Below, piece by piece: positions 1 through 9,939 of a stretch of DNA of 64,000 nucleotides; the stretch's first letter is position 1; every line of letters starts with the position of its first letter. The position numbers and the translations under genes were made by a program. Below the pieces are notes generated by a model. That model was not told the origin of the DNA. It did no database searches and was given only the letters and a program-made list of their open reading frames with translations. This stretch comes from Aralia elata (lineage: Eukaryota > Streptophyta > Magnoliopsida > Apiales > Araliaceae), in the NCBI GenBank assembly GCA_034770075.1, contig CM068384.1, forward strand, positions 91,476,720-91,540,719, written 5' to 3'.

Positions 1-1
1 T

Positions 2-2190
2 CTTTTAGAGAACTGCATTGAGGTTTTTATGGATGATTTCACAATACATGGTGATTCTTTGGATACTTGTTTAGATAATTTGACTAAGGTGCTTGATAGA
101 TGCTTAGAAACTAATCTTGTTTTGAATTGGGAAAAATGTCATTTTATGGTAGAACAAGGGATAATACTTGGCCATGTTATTTCTTCTAGTGGTTTAGAAG
201 TTGATAAAGCTAAAATAGAAATCATTGCTGCATTACCTTACCCTGCAAAAGTGCAGGAGATTCGTTCTTTTCTTGGACATGCAGGTTTCTATAGGAGGTT
301 TATCAAGGACTTCTCCAAGATAGCTTTGCCTTTGTGCAAGTTATTGCAGAAAGATGTGGAGTTCCAGTTTACTGAAGAGTGCAAGGAGGCTTTTGACAAA
401 CTGAAGAAACTGTTGACTTCAGCACCTGTGATCCAACCACCAAATTGGAAACTACCATTTGAGATCATGTGTGATGCAAGAAACTATGCAGTGGGAGCTG
501 TTTTGGGCCAGAGAGTGAATAAAGTTGTGCATGCCATTTACTATGCTTCCAGGACTCTCAATGCTGCTCAAATAAACTACTCTACAACTGAGAAAGAACT
601 TTTATCAGTTGTTTTTGCTTTAGATAAATTTAGATCTTATTTATTGGGAATTAAAGTAGTAGTTTATTCTGACCATGCTGCTCTCAGGTATCTCTTAACC
701 AAGAAGGACTCAAAGCCAAGAATTATAAGATGGATTCTGCTGCTACAAGAATTTGACTTGGAGATTAAAGACAAGAAAGGAGCAGAAAACTTTGTTACAG
801 ATCACTTGAGCAGACTGGTGAGGGATGAGGAGACACTACCATTACATGATTCTTTTCCTGATGAGCACTTATTTGCCATCACTGAGGAAAGCCCTGGTAT
901 GCTGACATTGTAAATTACTTAGCATGTTCATATGTTCCTAGCAAATTCTCTAGACCTCAGAAGGATAAGCTTAGGAATAATGCAAAGTATTATGTATGGG
1001 ATGATCCACATCTATGGAAATATTGTGTTGATCAGGTAATTAGAAGATGTGTACCCAAGAGTGAGTTTCATTCCATCCTATCTTTTTGTCATACATATGC
1101 TTGTGGAGGTCATTTTGGACCAAAAAGAACTGCTCACAAGATTTTGGAATCTGGTTTTTATTAGCCAACCATTTTTAAAGATTCTTATCTATTTTGTAAG
1201 TCATGTGGAAATTGTCAAAAAACTGGAAATATTTCACATAGGAATCAGATGCCACAGACCCCCATTTTAATTGTTGAAATCTTTGATGTCTAGGGAATTG
1301 ATTTTATGGGACCCTTTCTTTCTTCTTTTGGTAATACTTACATCCTTTTGGCTGTCGATTATGTCTCTAAATGGGTTGAAGCTAAGGCAACAAGGACTGA
1401 TGATTCTAAAGTTATTGCAGATTTTTTTCAGTCTAATATTTTTGTCAAGTTTGGAGCCCCAAGAGCCATTATCAGTGATAGAGGGACCCATTTCTGCAAT
1501 AGGATGCTGGCAGCACTGTTTAAAAAGTATAATGTGATGCACATGGTTTCCACATCATACCATCCCCAGAGTAATGGTCAAGCTGAGGTATCCAACAGAG
1601 AGATCAAATCCATTTTAGAGAAAGTAGTTAAGCCTAGCAGGAAGGATTGGAGTTTGAGGTTGCCAGATGCACCATGGGCCTACAGAACAGCTTACAAGAC
1701 TCCTATTGGTATGTCACCATATAGGATTGTATTTGGAAAACCTTGTCACTTACCAGTGGAATTGGAGCATAGAGTTTTTTGGGCAATCAAGCAGTGCAAC
1801 ATGAGTTTGGATGAAGCTGGAGAGCATAGGAAGTTGCAGTTGCAGGAACTAGAGGAGTTAAGAAATGAAGCCTATGAAAGTTCTAAGATTTACAAGGACA
1901 AAACTAAAGCCTTTCATGATAAACAGATTTTGAGGAAGAATTTTGTTGTGTGACAGAAAGTTCTTCTCTATCGTTCAAGGCTTAAATTATTTCCAGGTAA
2001 GCTGCGTTCTAGATGGGTTGGACCTTTTGTTATTACTAACATTTTTCATCATGGTGCAGTAGAAATTCAGAGTCCAGGTACAGGGAAGTTGTTCAATGTG
2101 AATGGCCATAGGCTCAAACCTTTCTATGAAGGGTATCAGGTGGAAGATGTTGAGACAGTTGGATTGGAGGAACCAGTTTATGGAGATTGA
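2..2190 (+). pseudogene. Athila A pol remnant (RT, RNase H, integrase), broken
   Basis: Ty3/gypsy polyprotein of the Athila lineage, entered inside reverse transcriptase at the window edge. The RT active-site box reads FMDDF near position 29, followed by the Athila-like stretch NLVLNWEKCHFMVEQGIILG. RNase H runs to about 810. The integrase zinc finger lies around 1085-1225, and the DDE core around 1300-1640 includes DFMGPF, ISDRGTHF and an E in the VSNREIKSILEK stretch. The coding text ends at TGA 2188-2190. It is dead: a one-base deletion near 895 shifts frame, TAG occurs at 1162-1164 and 1291-1293 where the family has tryptophan (GFYWPT, FDVWGID), and TGA occurs at 1951-1953. Family placement rests on recalled motif similarity; the breaks are read directly. 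Confidence 0.93.
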
Positions 2191-2394
2191 GAAAGGAAAG
2201 CTGTCGAGCCAATGACATTAAACAAGGGCAGCTGCATGGGAGGCAACCCATGATTCAGATTTTATTTTCTATCTCTTTACTTTTTATTTATTTATTTATT
2301 TATTTTAGTTGCATGCTAGTTAGTAGTACCTTCTTCTTTGCATGATTATCTTCTATTGGGGACAATGTAAAGTTTGAGTGTGGGGGAGGGATTT

Positions 2395-2447
2395 AGGTTA
2401 TTATTTTGAGTTGTTAGGTTATTATTTGAGTTGTTAGGTTATTATTT
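2395..2447 (+). repeat. short tandem repeat
   Basis: About 20-bp unit resembling TTAGGTTATTATTTGAGTTG, nearly three copies, in the Athila A 3' UTR. Confidence 0.7.
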
Positions 2448-2853
2448 AGGATATGATATATTGGATATGATGCTCTGCAAAAATTTTGAAATTTTTCTGA
2501 CTCGACGATCGTAGTGTTTTGCTGAACTTTTGAAGGTTGAAACTCGTAGAGTGGATATTGAAGCTTATTTACAGAATTTGATTTGATGCTTTATTGACTG
2601 ATGAATAATGATGACTTAGTTAGGATCCATGGACTAATTCTGAATCTGAATTGTTTTGCATGAATGCTTGAATATGAGAGGCATGTTTACTTGATTAAGT
2701 TATTTGTGGGATTATACTTTGTGCACTGATTTTGTGACTCAGGAGTTGTTTTGACTGTTTATGTTGTTTACAGAACCTTGAAAAAAAGAAGGAAGTGAAA
2801 AGATGGAAGTTATAACAGTGTTGAAAAAAGAAGAAAAAATGCAGATGTCTTGT

Positions 2854-2888
2854 GGTGGGTTGAGATGGAGCGTAAAACGCACTCCCCC
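2854..2888 (+). other. Athila hairpin copy 1
   Basis: Core ATGGAGCGTAAAACGCA, in which GCG and CGC pair around a TAAAA loop. It is flanked by GAG/CTC and, beyond a small mismatch, GGG/CCC. This is the least perfect of the four copies in this element. Confidence 0.6.
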
Positions 2889-2899
2889 ATAAACACAAG

Positions 2900-2928
2900 A
2901 GCGAGATGGAGCGTAAAACGCACTCGCT
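2900..2928 (+). other. Athila hairpin copy 2
   Basis: Same core as copy 1. The outer stem is a perfect six pairs: AGCGAG on the left and CTCGCT on the right. Confidence 0.75.
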
Positions 2929-2938
2929 GGAAAGTTAT

Positions 2939-2969
2939 AAGTGGGATGGAGCATAAAATGCACCCACTT
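2939..2969 (+). other. Athila hairpin copy 3
   Basis: Core variant ATGGAGCATAAAATGCA: the inner stem changed from GCG/CGC to GCA/TGC, on both sides together. The outer stem is a perfect seven pairs, AAGTGGG/CCCACTT. Confidence 0.75.
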
Positions 2970-2990
2970 GAAGAGGAAAAATGTGCGAAG

Positions 2991-3019
2991 GGTGAAATGG
3001 AGCATAAAATGCATTCACC
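2991..3019 (+). other. Athila hairpin copy 4
   Basis: Core variant with GCATAAAATGC. The outer stem is a perfect six pairs, GGTGAA/TTCACC, extendable by one G-T wobble. Confidence 0.75.
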
Positions 3020-3540
3020 TGAGGAATTGAATAATTGTTGGTTCTGTGGTTGAAAAGAATTGCAGGAGAATCAGGTTTTGAGTTATGAGTCGGTGCGCAC
3101 GGTTGTTGTTCCATGATAACTGAGTTGGGTATTTGTGTTGATTATATGAGAGTTATTTATGTGGATATGTTCTGATTTAGAGGATGTTTTGTGGGGAATG
3201 ACAAAGTTGTTATTGTGAGTTGGTTGATGGGGTATTAGTCAGGGTCTGTGATGAGTATGGATGTTTAGTGTTGTTGAATTTGGTACCTTTGATAGTTGGG
3301 AGAATGAGTCAGATTAGTTTTTCTTGATGATTCTTGTTTTGTTTACATGAGGACATGTAAAGTCTAAGTATGGGGAATTTGATAGGTTCATAATATTTGA
3401 TTATTTTTATTCCTTTATGCTTAGTTTAGTTGCATGTTATCTGTCATATGAGCTGAATTAAAGTGTTTATAGATCTTTGGAAAAATTTGATGTGATTCTG
3501 CAAAAGTGTATTTTAATCCTGAATTTTATGTTGTTTTGCA

Positions 3541-3860
3541 GAATACCCTACGATCGCTGGGTAAAGGCTCTACGTTCGTAGTGTTAAGATGTAATCTGGC
3601 AGCTCTACGATCGCAGGAAGGCTAGGCGAAGTTGTCGATGATTCCTAGTTCCACTCTACGATTGCCGAGATTCACTCTACGGCTGGGCTCACAACACTCT
3701 ACGTTTTCAGTCGAGCGAGCGAAGTTACTCTACGTCTGTCGAGAGTTGCTCTACGATGGTGCTCTTTACTCTACGATTGGCAAGTTACTCGGCAGCTAGT
3801 TACTCTACGATTCCGAGGTTTACTCTACGATCGCGATAAGTGTTGGTGCGAAGTATACTC
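3541..3860 (+). repeat. CTCTACGATCG-type motif array in Athila A LTR
   Basis: About eleven copies of CTCTACG, often continued as ATCG, ATTG or TTCG, spaced roughly 15-40 bp apart in AT-rich DNA. Some copies are palindromic (TACGTTCGTA). The array lies 360-680 bp upstream of the TATA-like box. Confidence 0.8.
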
Positions 3861-4222
3861 TATGATTTTGGTCGACATGCAGATTTCCAATTCTGAGTAG
3901 GATTTGAGACATTAAAGCTTTAAGATATGATTCCCAACAGGATTTGGAGATGAAGTTACCATCATACATGGAAAGTATCTCTGACTATGGGAAGTGGAGT
4001 TTGATATGGAATCTGAGTTGAAGATAAATATGGAAATTGATGACGAACTAGAAAAGGAAATGGAAGAAGACTTGGGTTTGGAAATAAAATCTAATTTGAA
4101 AAGGAAACTACTTAAAGCTGGATTTCAGAGATTGAGGAGGATTTAGAATCCTACCATACTTGCAAAGTGAAGACTTCCGAAGCAGAATTGGATTAGAATT
4201 CTTCTAGGTTTTAGATATTTAT

Positions 4223-4231
4223 CTATAAATA
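4223..4231 (+). promoter_or_regulatory. putative TATA box of Athila A LTR
   Basis: CTATAAATA in the middle of the LTR, where the retrotransposon promoter is expected. Confidence 0.45.
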
Positions 4232-5114
4232 CTTGTAATTGTTAGAATTTAATCATCAGATCATAGAGAGAGTTTTATTATATTCAGAGAGTTCATAGAA
4301 ACATGTCAGGCTAGTTTTTCTTTATTCAGTTTGAAGGGGACGTGGATCCTTAGTAACAGTTTATGGTTTGATTAAATATACAGTATTTATTCCTTCTTAT
4401 ATGAAGCTTATTCTGATAATTTGTTTTAATTGTTAAATATTATTTGATTAACTGATTTGGTTTCTACAGGATTAAATTGGTTAGTTGATAATATATGCTA
4501 GATTCAGGAATAGTATTACGTAATTGATATTGTTTCTAATCATAAATAGTAGTTAGCGATACTGATGGTGGTCAAGCTTTTGGTTTATTACTATGGTTAT
4601 CAGGAGACATGTTAAACAAATCGAGCTTATGTGTTTGTTGCTTGGAATAGTCTAATTCCTTAGTTCTTAATGCTGCTGTCATATTAAATCTAAAGAGCTT
4701 GTTTTAGGTTATATGATAGTTAGAATCTTGTGAAGAACTTGTTTCATTAAGTGATAATTTAAGAGGAATTTCGGATAACAGAGCTTGTTGTTATCTAGGA
4801 CTATTAGTTCCATTGAAGGGTGGATATTGTTATGCTTAATTGATCTATTGCTGTGAAAAGGTGAAACTGAACTGGAAAACTGAAGTTTTAATTCACTGGT
4901 TAATTTCATTATTTTTAAATCTGTTTTTGTTAATTAGTTAGACAAATTCAAAACCCCCAACCTTTTATTTACTGTTAAAACTGTTAGAAACATTAGGATA
5001 GATTAAAAATCAATATTGTTCTTTGTGGAATCGACCCTTGCTACTGCTATACTGTGCTTAGTTTTGAATTCGTAGAGTTAAGTAAGGTTTTTATTTTTGG
5101 TTTTCTTGACGACA

Positions 5115-5630
5115 GCTTCCCAGCGTTGCCCGCGCTTTCAGTTTCTTCGCGACAAGCTGACAGTTCTTCCAGCCCCATCATCTTGACGGGGGGGTATTGA
5201 CTCAAGTCTCTAGGACTCTTATCAGTAGTTAAATGTACCAAATCTTTAGGAACCAAAGTCTCTAGGACTTTTATCTCTGCTACCTAATTGTGTTTGTAAC
5301 AAAGTCTGTTTTGTATCACAATTTATGTAACAAACATTATCAAAATACTGATATATATAAACATAAACAGTGGCTCTCAATATGGTAGAGTTTTCCACTA
5401 TATTCATTGATACTATCTCTCTGTTTCCTTCCTATTTTTAACTTTAGCTGTTTCTATAAAAACCCTAAAGACCTCTATTTATAGTAACTTAATAGCTCTG
5501 GAATAATCTGCAGACTTCTACGTCATTAATAGTCCTTCTCGGAACATAAAAAGGTTCAGGAAAATCAAGGCATTGCTTTGTAAACCCAAGAGACATATTG
5601 ACCTTCAAAATTACAAATTACTTTTCAACA
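5115..5630 (-). repeat. Ty1/copia LTR fragment
   Basis: On the minus strand, TGTTGAAAAG begins immediately after the purine tract AGAGGGGA (5631-5637), just downstream of a copia stop codon. The left part is cut by the Athila A LTR, so the real LTR end is unknown. Confidence 0.6.
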
Positions 5631-5637
5631 TCCCCTC

Positions 5638-5789
5638 TTAATTTGTAATTTTCACCTGCTTCTTCAAAAGTTTGTCAAAACTAACAACTTTTGTAAAGAT
5701 ATCAGCAGGTTGATCATTAGTGTTGATGAACTTCAAGAAAACTTCTCCTTTATTAACCAAGTATTGAATGAAATGATGCCTATTTAAGA
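5638..5789 (-). pseudogene. Ty1/copia pol C-terminus (RNase H end), truncated
   Basis: The minus strand encodes the typical copia tail: HHFIQYLVNKGE, then NDQPADIFTK, ending in ...VKITN with stop TTA at 5638-5640. The HH...Y.V..GE and ADI.TK motifs mark the last 50 residues of copia RNase H. The 5' side is lost near 5790, where a different repeat begins. What remains is too short to place in a clade. Confidence 0.8.
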
Positions 5790-6113
5790 ATTAATGGAAC
5801 AAAATTGATGAACAAGGTACTACTCCTTTCATGCCTTAGATGCTGGCTTGATGAGAAATTCTCAATATTATGAAATCCTTCAACATGTAGGATCAAGGGA
5901 GCTGGCTTAGTTCTTTATTCATATTAAACATGATTAGTAACTCTAATGGGCCAACTTATCACAAGCCCAAAAGGTTACTTAAATAACCCAGCCAATCCAT
6001 ATTAGACTTAATTATAGTCCATATGTTACATTTAATTAGACCAATTGATTAGCCTGGTTTAATATACATTTAATATTATCCTATAAAATAATACTATATA
6101 AAATAATATTACA
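5790..6113 (-). repeat. copia-like LTR, 3' LTR of a minus-strand element
   Basis: Minus-strand TGTAATATTATTTTATA starts directly after CAAGTGGGAGAA, the usual polypurine tract of plant copia elements. The far end is not clear. Confidence 0.55.
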
Positions 6114-6278
6114 TTCTCCCACTTGGGATATGTTAATTGAAAATTAATTTATATAAAAATAAATCACAGGCTAATCAGAAACTTTAAAACTTTATGCGCA
6201 CTTTTGATAAAACCATTGGTCTAGTAACTACTCTAAAAGTCAATCCGGTCTCATAAAGTCAAACCCTGAATCATGGAG
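6114..6278 (-). other. copia-like internal remnant, left of the CACTA insertion
   Basis: Continues from the polypurine tract. No coding text. It was interrupted by the CACTA element at 6279 and appears to resume at 31858. Confidence 0.45.
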
Positions 6279-6610
6279 CACTACAACAAAAGGGGCTATC
6301 AGCGACCGCCTATCCGCGACCGTATATGGTCGCAGATGGGTACGGTCGCTGATAATGGTCGCATATAATCTGGTCGCTGGGAGGACAGTAGCGACCACCA
6401 TTAGCGACCGCATTATCAGCGACCGACTATAGCGATCGTATCAGTCGCTGAGTTGAGTCAGCCTCAGTTATGACGTGGAACACGTGGCAATTTGGTGTCA
6501 GACTAGTAGCGACCGAAATCAGCGACCGACATCGGTCGCTGATATGTTGAATGGGAGGAACACGTGGCAGTTCTGAGAATTGATATTAGCGACCGCATGC
6601 GGTCGCTGAT
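6279..6610. repeat. CACTA left subterminal GCGACC repeat region
   Basis: About 15 copies of GCGACC or its complement in both orientations, some paired back to back (ACCGCATGCGGTC). In En/Spm such repeats bind the regulatory transposase TNPA. Two AACACGTGGCA words also occur (near 6480 and 6560). Confidence 0.9.
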
Positions 6611-6936
6611 ACCTGGTTTAAAATTTTTTTTTTGGCCAGTTTTGTAGATTTCCAAAAAACTAAAACCTATTTTGCACCTACTCCCAATACACAACAGTTT
6701 ATATAAACATCTATATTAACATATTTATACCCCACACATGCACAATAGTATATATTAACATCCATCCATATGCAAACACATAAACCAACACAATATAAAC
6801 TATAAAAACATTCATAAACCAAAGGGAACTGAAAACTTTATATAAATGTAGTCTTTAAACTTTAATTAACATACATATGTCCAAACATTCATAATCACAG
6901 ACAGGGTATTTGAAGTATAGCTAGCTAGCTAAGTCT
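6611..6936. other. CACTA spacer
   Basis: AT-rich; no gene or repeat of note seen between the subterminal repeats and the last exon of the transposase gene. Confidence 0.5.
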
Positions 6937-8554
6937 TCATGCATCATCGTCCAAATTAGTATGACCCTGTAGACAAAAGAAGAAAACATGTTACATATGT
7001 TGATACTGGTAGCTATTACAATATTTATGTATTTAAGTTAGTGACTTATTTGATTGTAATAAGAACTAAGATTACCTCGTCGCCATCCTACTGCTGCTGT
7101 GCTGCTGCCGCCACTGCCTCAACCAACTCATCAGGACTCAAAGACTGTAGATGACTGCCCAATATACGAAGAAGATCTCGATCTTGACATATCGCTCTGA
7201 CACAGTCAGCGGGAGTATGAATGGTTGGATGACCCGATGACTGTGTCGACTGGGTAGCAGAGCTGCTTGTACCGCTGATGGTAGGGCGTCGTCTTTGTCC
7301 TTGGCCTTTGACATAGTTCTTCTTCATGACTGACGCCCTCTCCCATAGCTTTTGATCAATCTAGGGACGCAGAGTGCCTTCAAGATAGCGCTCGTTCATT
7401 AAGGTATTATAAGTGTCCTGTCAGCAAGTTAATAATTAGATATTGCAAAATAAATATATAATATGTAAAAATGACGTTAACATTTAAAAACTGCATATAT
7501 ATCAATAACTTATATAGTACCACTATCTGAACAGCCTCCGGCAGACCATCGCGGGTGGCCACGTACACATCCAGCCAATGAATACGCTGACCCTGAGACT
7601 GAGCCTCCTATAAAACAAGTTCTCATATTAAACTTGTAAACATATAATATTCTACAAACATTGAATATAAAAAACCTTCGTAGTCATACATACCCTGGCA
7701 GCAATATGCTGCAACTGTGATATACTGCTGCCCTTGTATGTCCCTTTCGCCTTGTCGCCTTCCGGTGCACCTGAGGCTCTGTTCGCGGCGATAGTCTTGA
7801 GTCTCTTGACCCAGCTCTCAGCCCTCCACTAGTCACACATCGCAGCCCATGTGTCCTGCGCGCACCACCAAGGGCTATGCTCGTGCATATACTGCTCACC
7901 CTCCTCCGGATGGTCGATCTCAGCATTGTGCAGGGCTTTCTGACGTTCCTTGTTCAAATTATCTTTGGTCCTGGCGGCACACTTCTGCCAGAACAACGTC
8001 TGAATAACTGATGCACTCGCATCGTCCCATCTATATCTCATCTGCACATAAAACAACAATAATATTAACACGATAAGTATACCATTTACTAGCAACAACA
8101 CTAAATAAGTTGGTAAAAACAACACTAAATAATTTTATTTCATTAACTATATTATCTGAGTTAAATTAAAAAAGAAATACCTGAAATTCAGCCTAAACTG
8201 CATTCTTGTGGGCGATAGGTATGCTTGCCCACGTAATCACTGGCGTAGGCCAGTTCTGTAAGCATAATTGTGAAATGCACTTCACAATCTTACTGTCTTG
8301 AAAATCACTACAATATATTACAGTTTACATTAAAGATAAGTAAATTTATTTTAATATTAATGACAATTAAATACATATATAGATGTAGAACAATGGAAAT
8401 ATAAAAATTAAAAGAAATGATGTTAAACGTACGTGTTGTCCGGTGGAGGGCGAATCTGAATGAGAATCCGGTCATCCAAATTAGTCGGGGCCTTCGACAC
8501 ATTATTAGGGCCCCGACCCAAGCCGCGCTTTCGCTGCGCTGACTTAGAAGACAT
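6937..8554 (-). pseudogene. CACTA transposase, Transposase_24 (Ptta/En/Spm) type, six exons, four in-frame TAGs
   Basis: Proposed exons on the minus strand are 8554-8433, 8307-8181, 8041-7694, 7607-7521, 7417-7076 and 6966-6937. Every junction is GT...AG and the phases agree, giving 351 codons plus TGA. Exon 1 starts MSSKSAQRKRGLGRG. Exon 3 holds the family signature: ALFWQKC-like text, then ARTKDNLNKERQKAL and a PWWC..DTW motif. Exon 5 holds ERYLEGTLRP...IDQKLWERA and a glutamine-rich end, and exon 6 ends in GHTNLDDDA. In-frame TAG codons occur at 8193-8195, 7829-7831, 7361-7363 and 7088-7090, so no full protein is made from this copy. By analogy with TNPA it would bind the subterminal repeats. 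It lies 200 bp downstream of the TNP2 remnant on the same strand. Family placement is from recall; exon joins are inferred. Confidence 0.82.
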
Positions 8555-8755
8555 CTGCAAACAAAAAATTATAGGATGTTATTATGAATGAGTTATATGA
8601 TTTACATATATAATTAAAATGACATGAAATTATATGAAATAGTTAACTACGACAACTATAAATAAAAGCTACATAAATTAACATGACAATGCAAGGATAT
8701 AGAGAACATGTATATATGCAGTAGTTCGAAATACAAGTCAGCCTAAACATACATT

Positions 8756-9205
8756 CTAATGAAAATCGTTGTCTGAGTCAGAATCATTTTGGTTACGTAT
8801 TGGAGTTTCATAACCATCATCTTCTTCAGATTCACTGTCAGTGCTAGTCAAAAACTCTTCCTCCTCAGTATCACTGTGATCTGGCACAAGTATTGACTCG
8901 GGATCGAATTCATCTGGTTCATCTCCACCCTCTAACTGGATTAATTCATTGTTGTCTTCCATAGTTATCACCTGAGGTCTATGAATCATCTCCTCATGGT
9001 AGAATTCCCCGTCGACTAGTTGGGTACGACTGCGCGCGGGAGTATGGATTACAACTTGCCAATCTGCAGCCGGTCTATCCCATTTCTTAATAGGACTAGG
9101 AGTGTAGTACACTTGTACTGTTTGAGTTAACAACACAAATGGTGCGTTGATGTGCGTGGACCTATGGACGTCAATATCGACGATCCCATGTCGATCGACA
9201 CGTAC
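8756..9205 (-). pseudogene. CACTA TNP2-type transposase, C-terminal part (DUF4216-like), 3' piece
   Basis: The minus frame reads VRVDRHGIVDID, then APFVLLTQTVQVYY and DWQVVIHTPARS, which resembles the DUF4216 region of CACTA TNP2 proteins (PF.LA.QA.QVYY...W.VV). The tail is strongly acidic and ends at 8756. Its frame is cut at 9205/9206 by the CRM LTR and resumes across the 5-bp duplication at 29549, where the upstream part of the same domain lies. The catalytic Transposase_21 region is not found. Confidence 0.8.
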
Positions 9206-9600
9206 TGATAGACTCCACGGCACGCTTGCGTGAGGTGGTCGTCGCCCAGATCGTTTCTAACAAGTTGATAGGATGGATAACTTGTAACACCTTAACCCCT
9301 CGCCTATATGTAGACGGTAATCTTAGTACAATTGCTTGCAATGAAATATGCGTAGGATGAACACCAATGACACCTCGACCCCTCGCTTATAGTGAAGCGG
9401 TAACCTTGGTACAATCGACGATTGATGCGGTAGAAGACGCCACACACAACTATGATTGGTTGTATGATAAGTCAATTATGAATCTCCAAAGAGAACTAAG
9501 GAACGCTTAGGAATTCTTCAAAGAACCACAAGTAGAGAAACAAACTCACAATAATATTGATAATCTGAAAATTGGTTATATTTCAAGTTTACAATAGCAC

Positions 9601-9610
9601 CTATTTATAC
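9601..9610 (-). promoter_or_regulatory. putative TATA box in CRM LTR
   Basis: Minus-strand GTATAAATAG, present in the left LTR; the right LTR copy (near 28967-28976) reads GTATAAACAG. It lies about 185-330 bp downstream of the palindrome array in the sense direction. Confidence 0.5.
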
Positions 9611-9793
9611 TAGTTTTAGAAACAAACTAGAAGCTTCTAGAAGCACACACTCTTTGAAATAGAAGCACACAAATATTGAAATGTAGCAATCAGAACACAT
9701 GTAATTGATCCTAAATACTGATATCATGTTTTGGGTGAAAGAAGGTTCGAAAATCAAGAAATTCAAAAAATGACAAATTGCATCCAGGAGGTT

Positions 9794-9938
9794 CTCGCCG
9801 GGGCGAGAAAAATGTGCTGGAAATTCTCGCCGGGGCGAGCTTCTCGCCGGGGCGAGCTTCTCGCCGGGGCGAGAGGTTTGGCTTGAAAATTCCTCGTCGG
9901 GGCGAGAAAAATGACTTGTAAAATCTCGCCGGGGCGAG
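9794..9938. repeat. CTCGCCGGGGCGAG hairpin array, CRM left LTR
   Basis: Six copies at 9794, 9826, 9843, 9860, 9893 (one base changed) and 9925. CTCGCC and GGCGAG arms flank a 2-nt GG spacer. The array begins right after the pol stop codon in the sense direction. Confidence 0.92.
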
Positions 9939-9939
9939 G

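Larger units (their letters stand above)
2191..3379 (+). other. Athila A region between pol and 3' LTR
   Basis: No env-like or other convincing ORF. It begins with the GGGAGGCAACCCA stretch that also follows pol in Athila B (59638-59652). It contains GTGGGGGAGGG near 2380, a three-copy short tandem repeat, a 160-bp block of four related hairpins, and a terminal purine-rich AGTATGGGGAATT just before the LTR. Confidence 0.75.
3380..5114 (+). repeat. Athila A 3' LTR
   Basis: Starts TGATAGGTTCATAA right after a purine-rich tract and ends near GACGACA, a TG...CA pair about 1.73 kb apart, a normal size for Athila LTRs. The end carries the TGGAATCGACCCTTGCTACT-type text familiar from Athila LTR ends. 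A TATA-like CTATAAATA lies at 4223-4231. The left LTR is outside the window, so the target duplication cannot be checked and the right boundary is uncertain by several bases. Confidence 0.75.

Noticed and set aside
5047..5256. Minus-strand ORF of 69 residues
   Set aside because: It spans the Athila A LTR end and the copia LTR remnant, so it is a junction artefact.
9794..9938. CRISPR-like spaced repeats
   Set aside because: Spacers are irregular and of unequal length, words are only 14 bp, they lie within a retrotransposon LTR, and the genome is a plant's.
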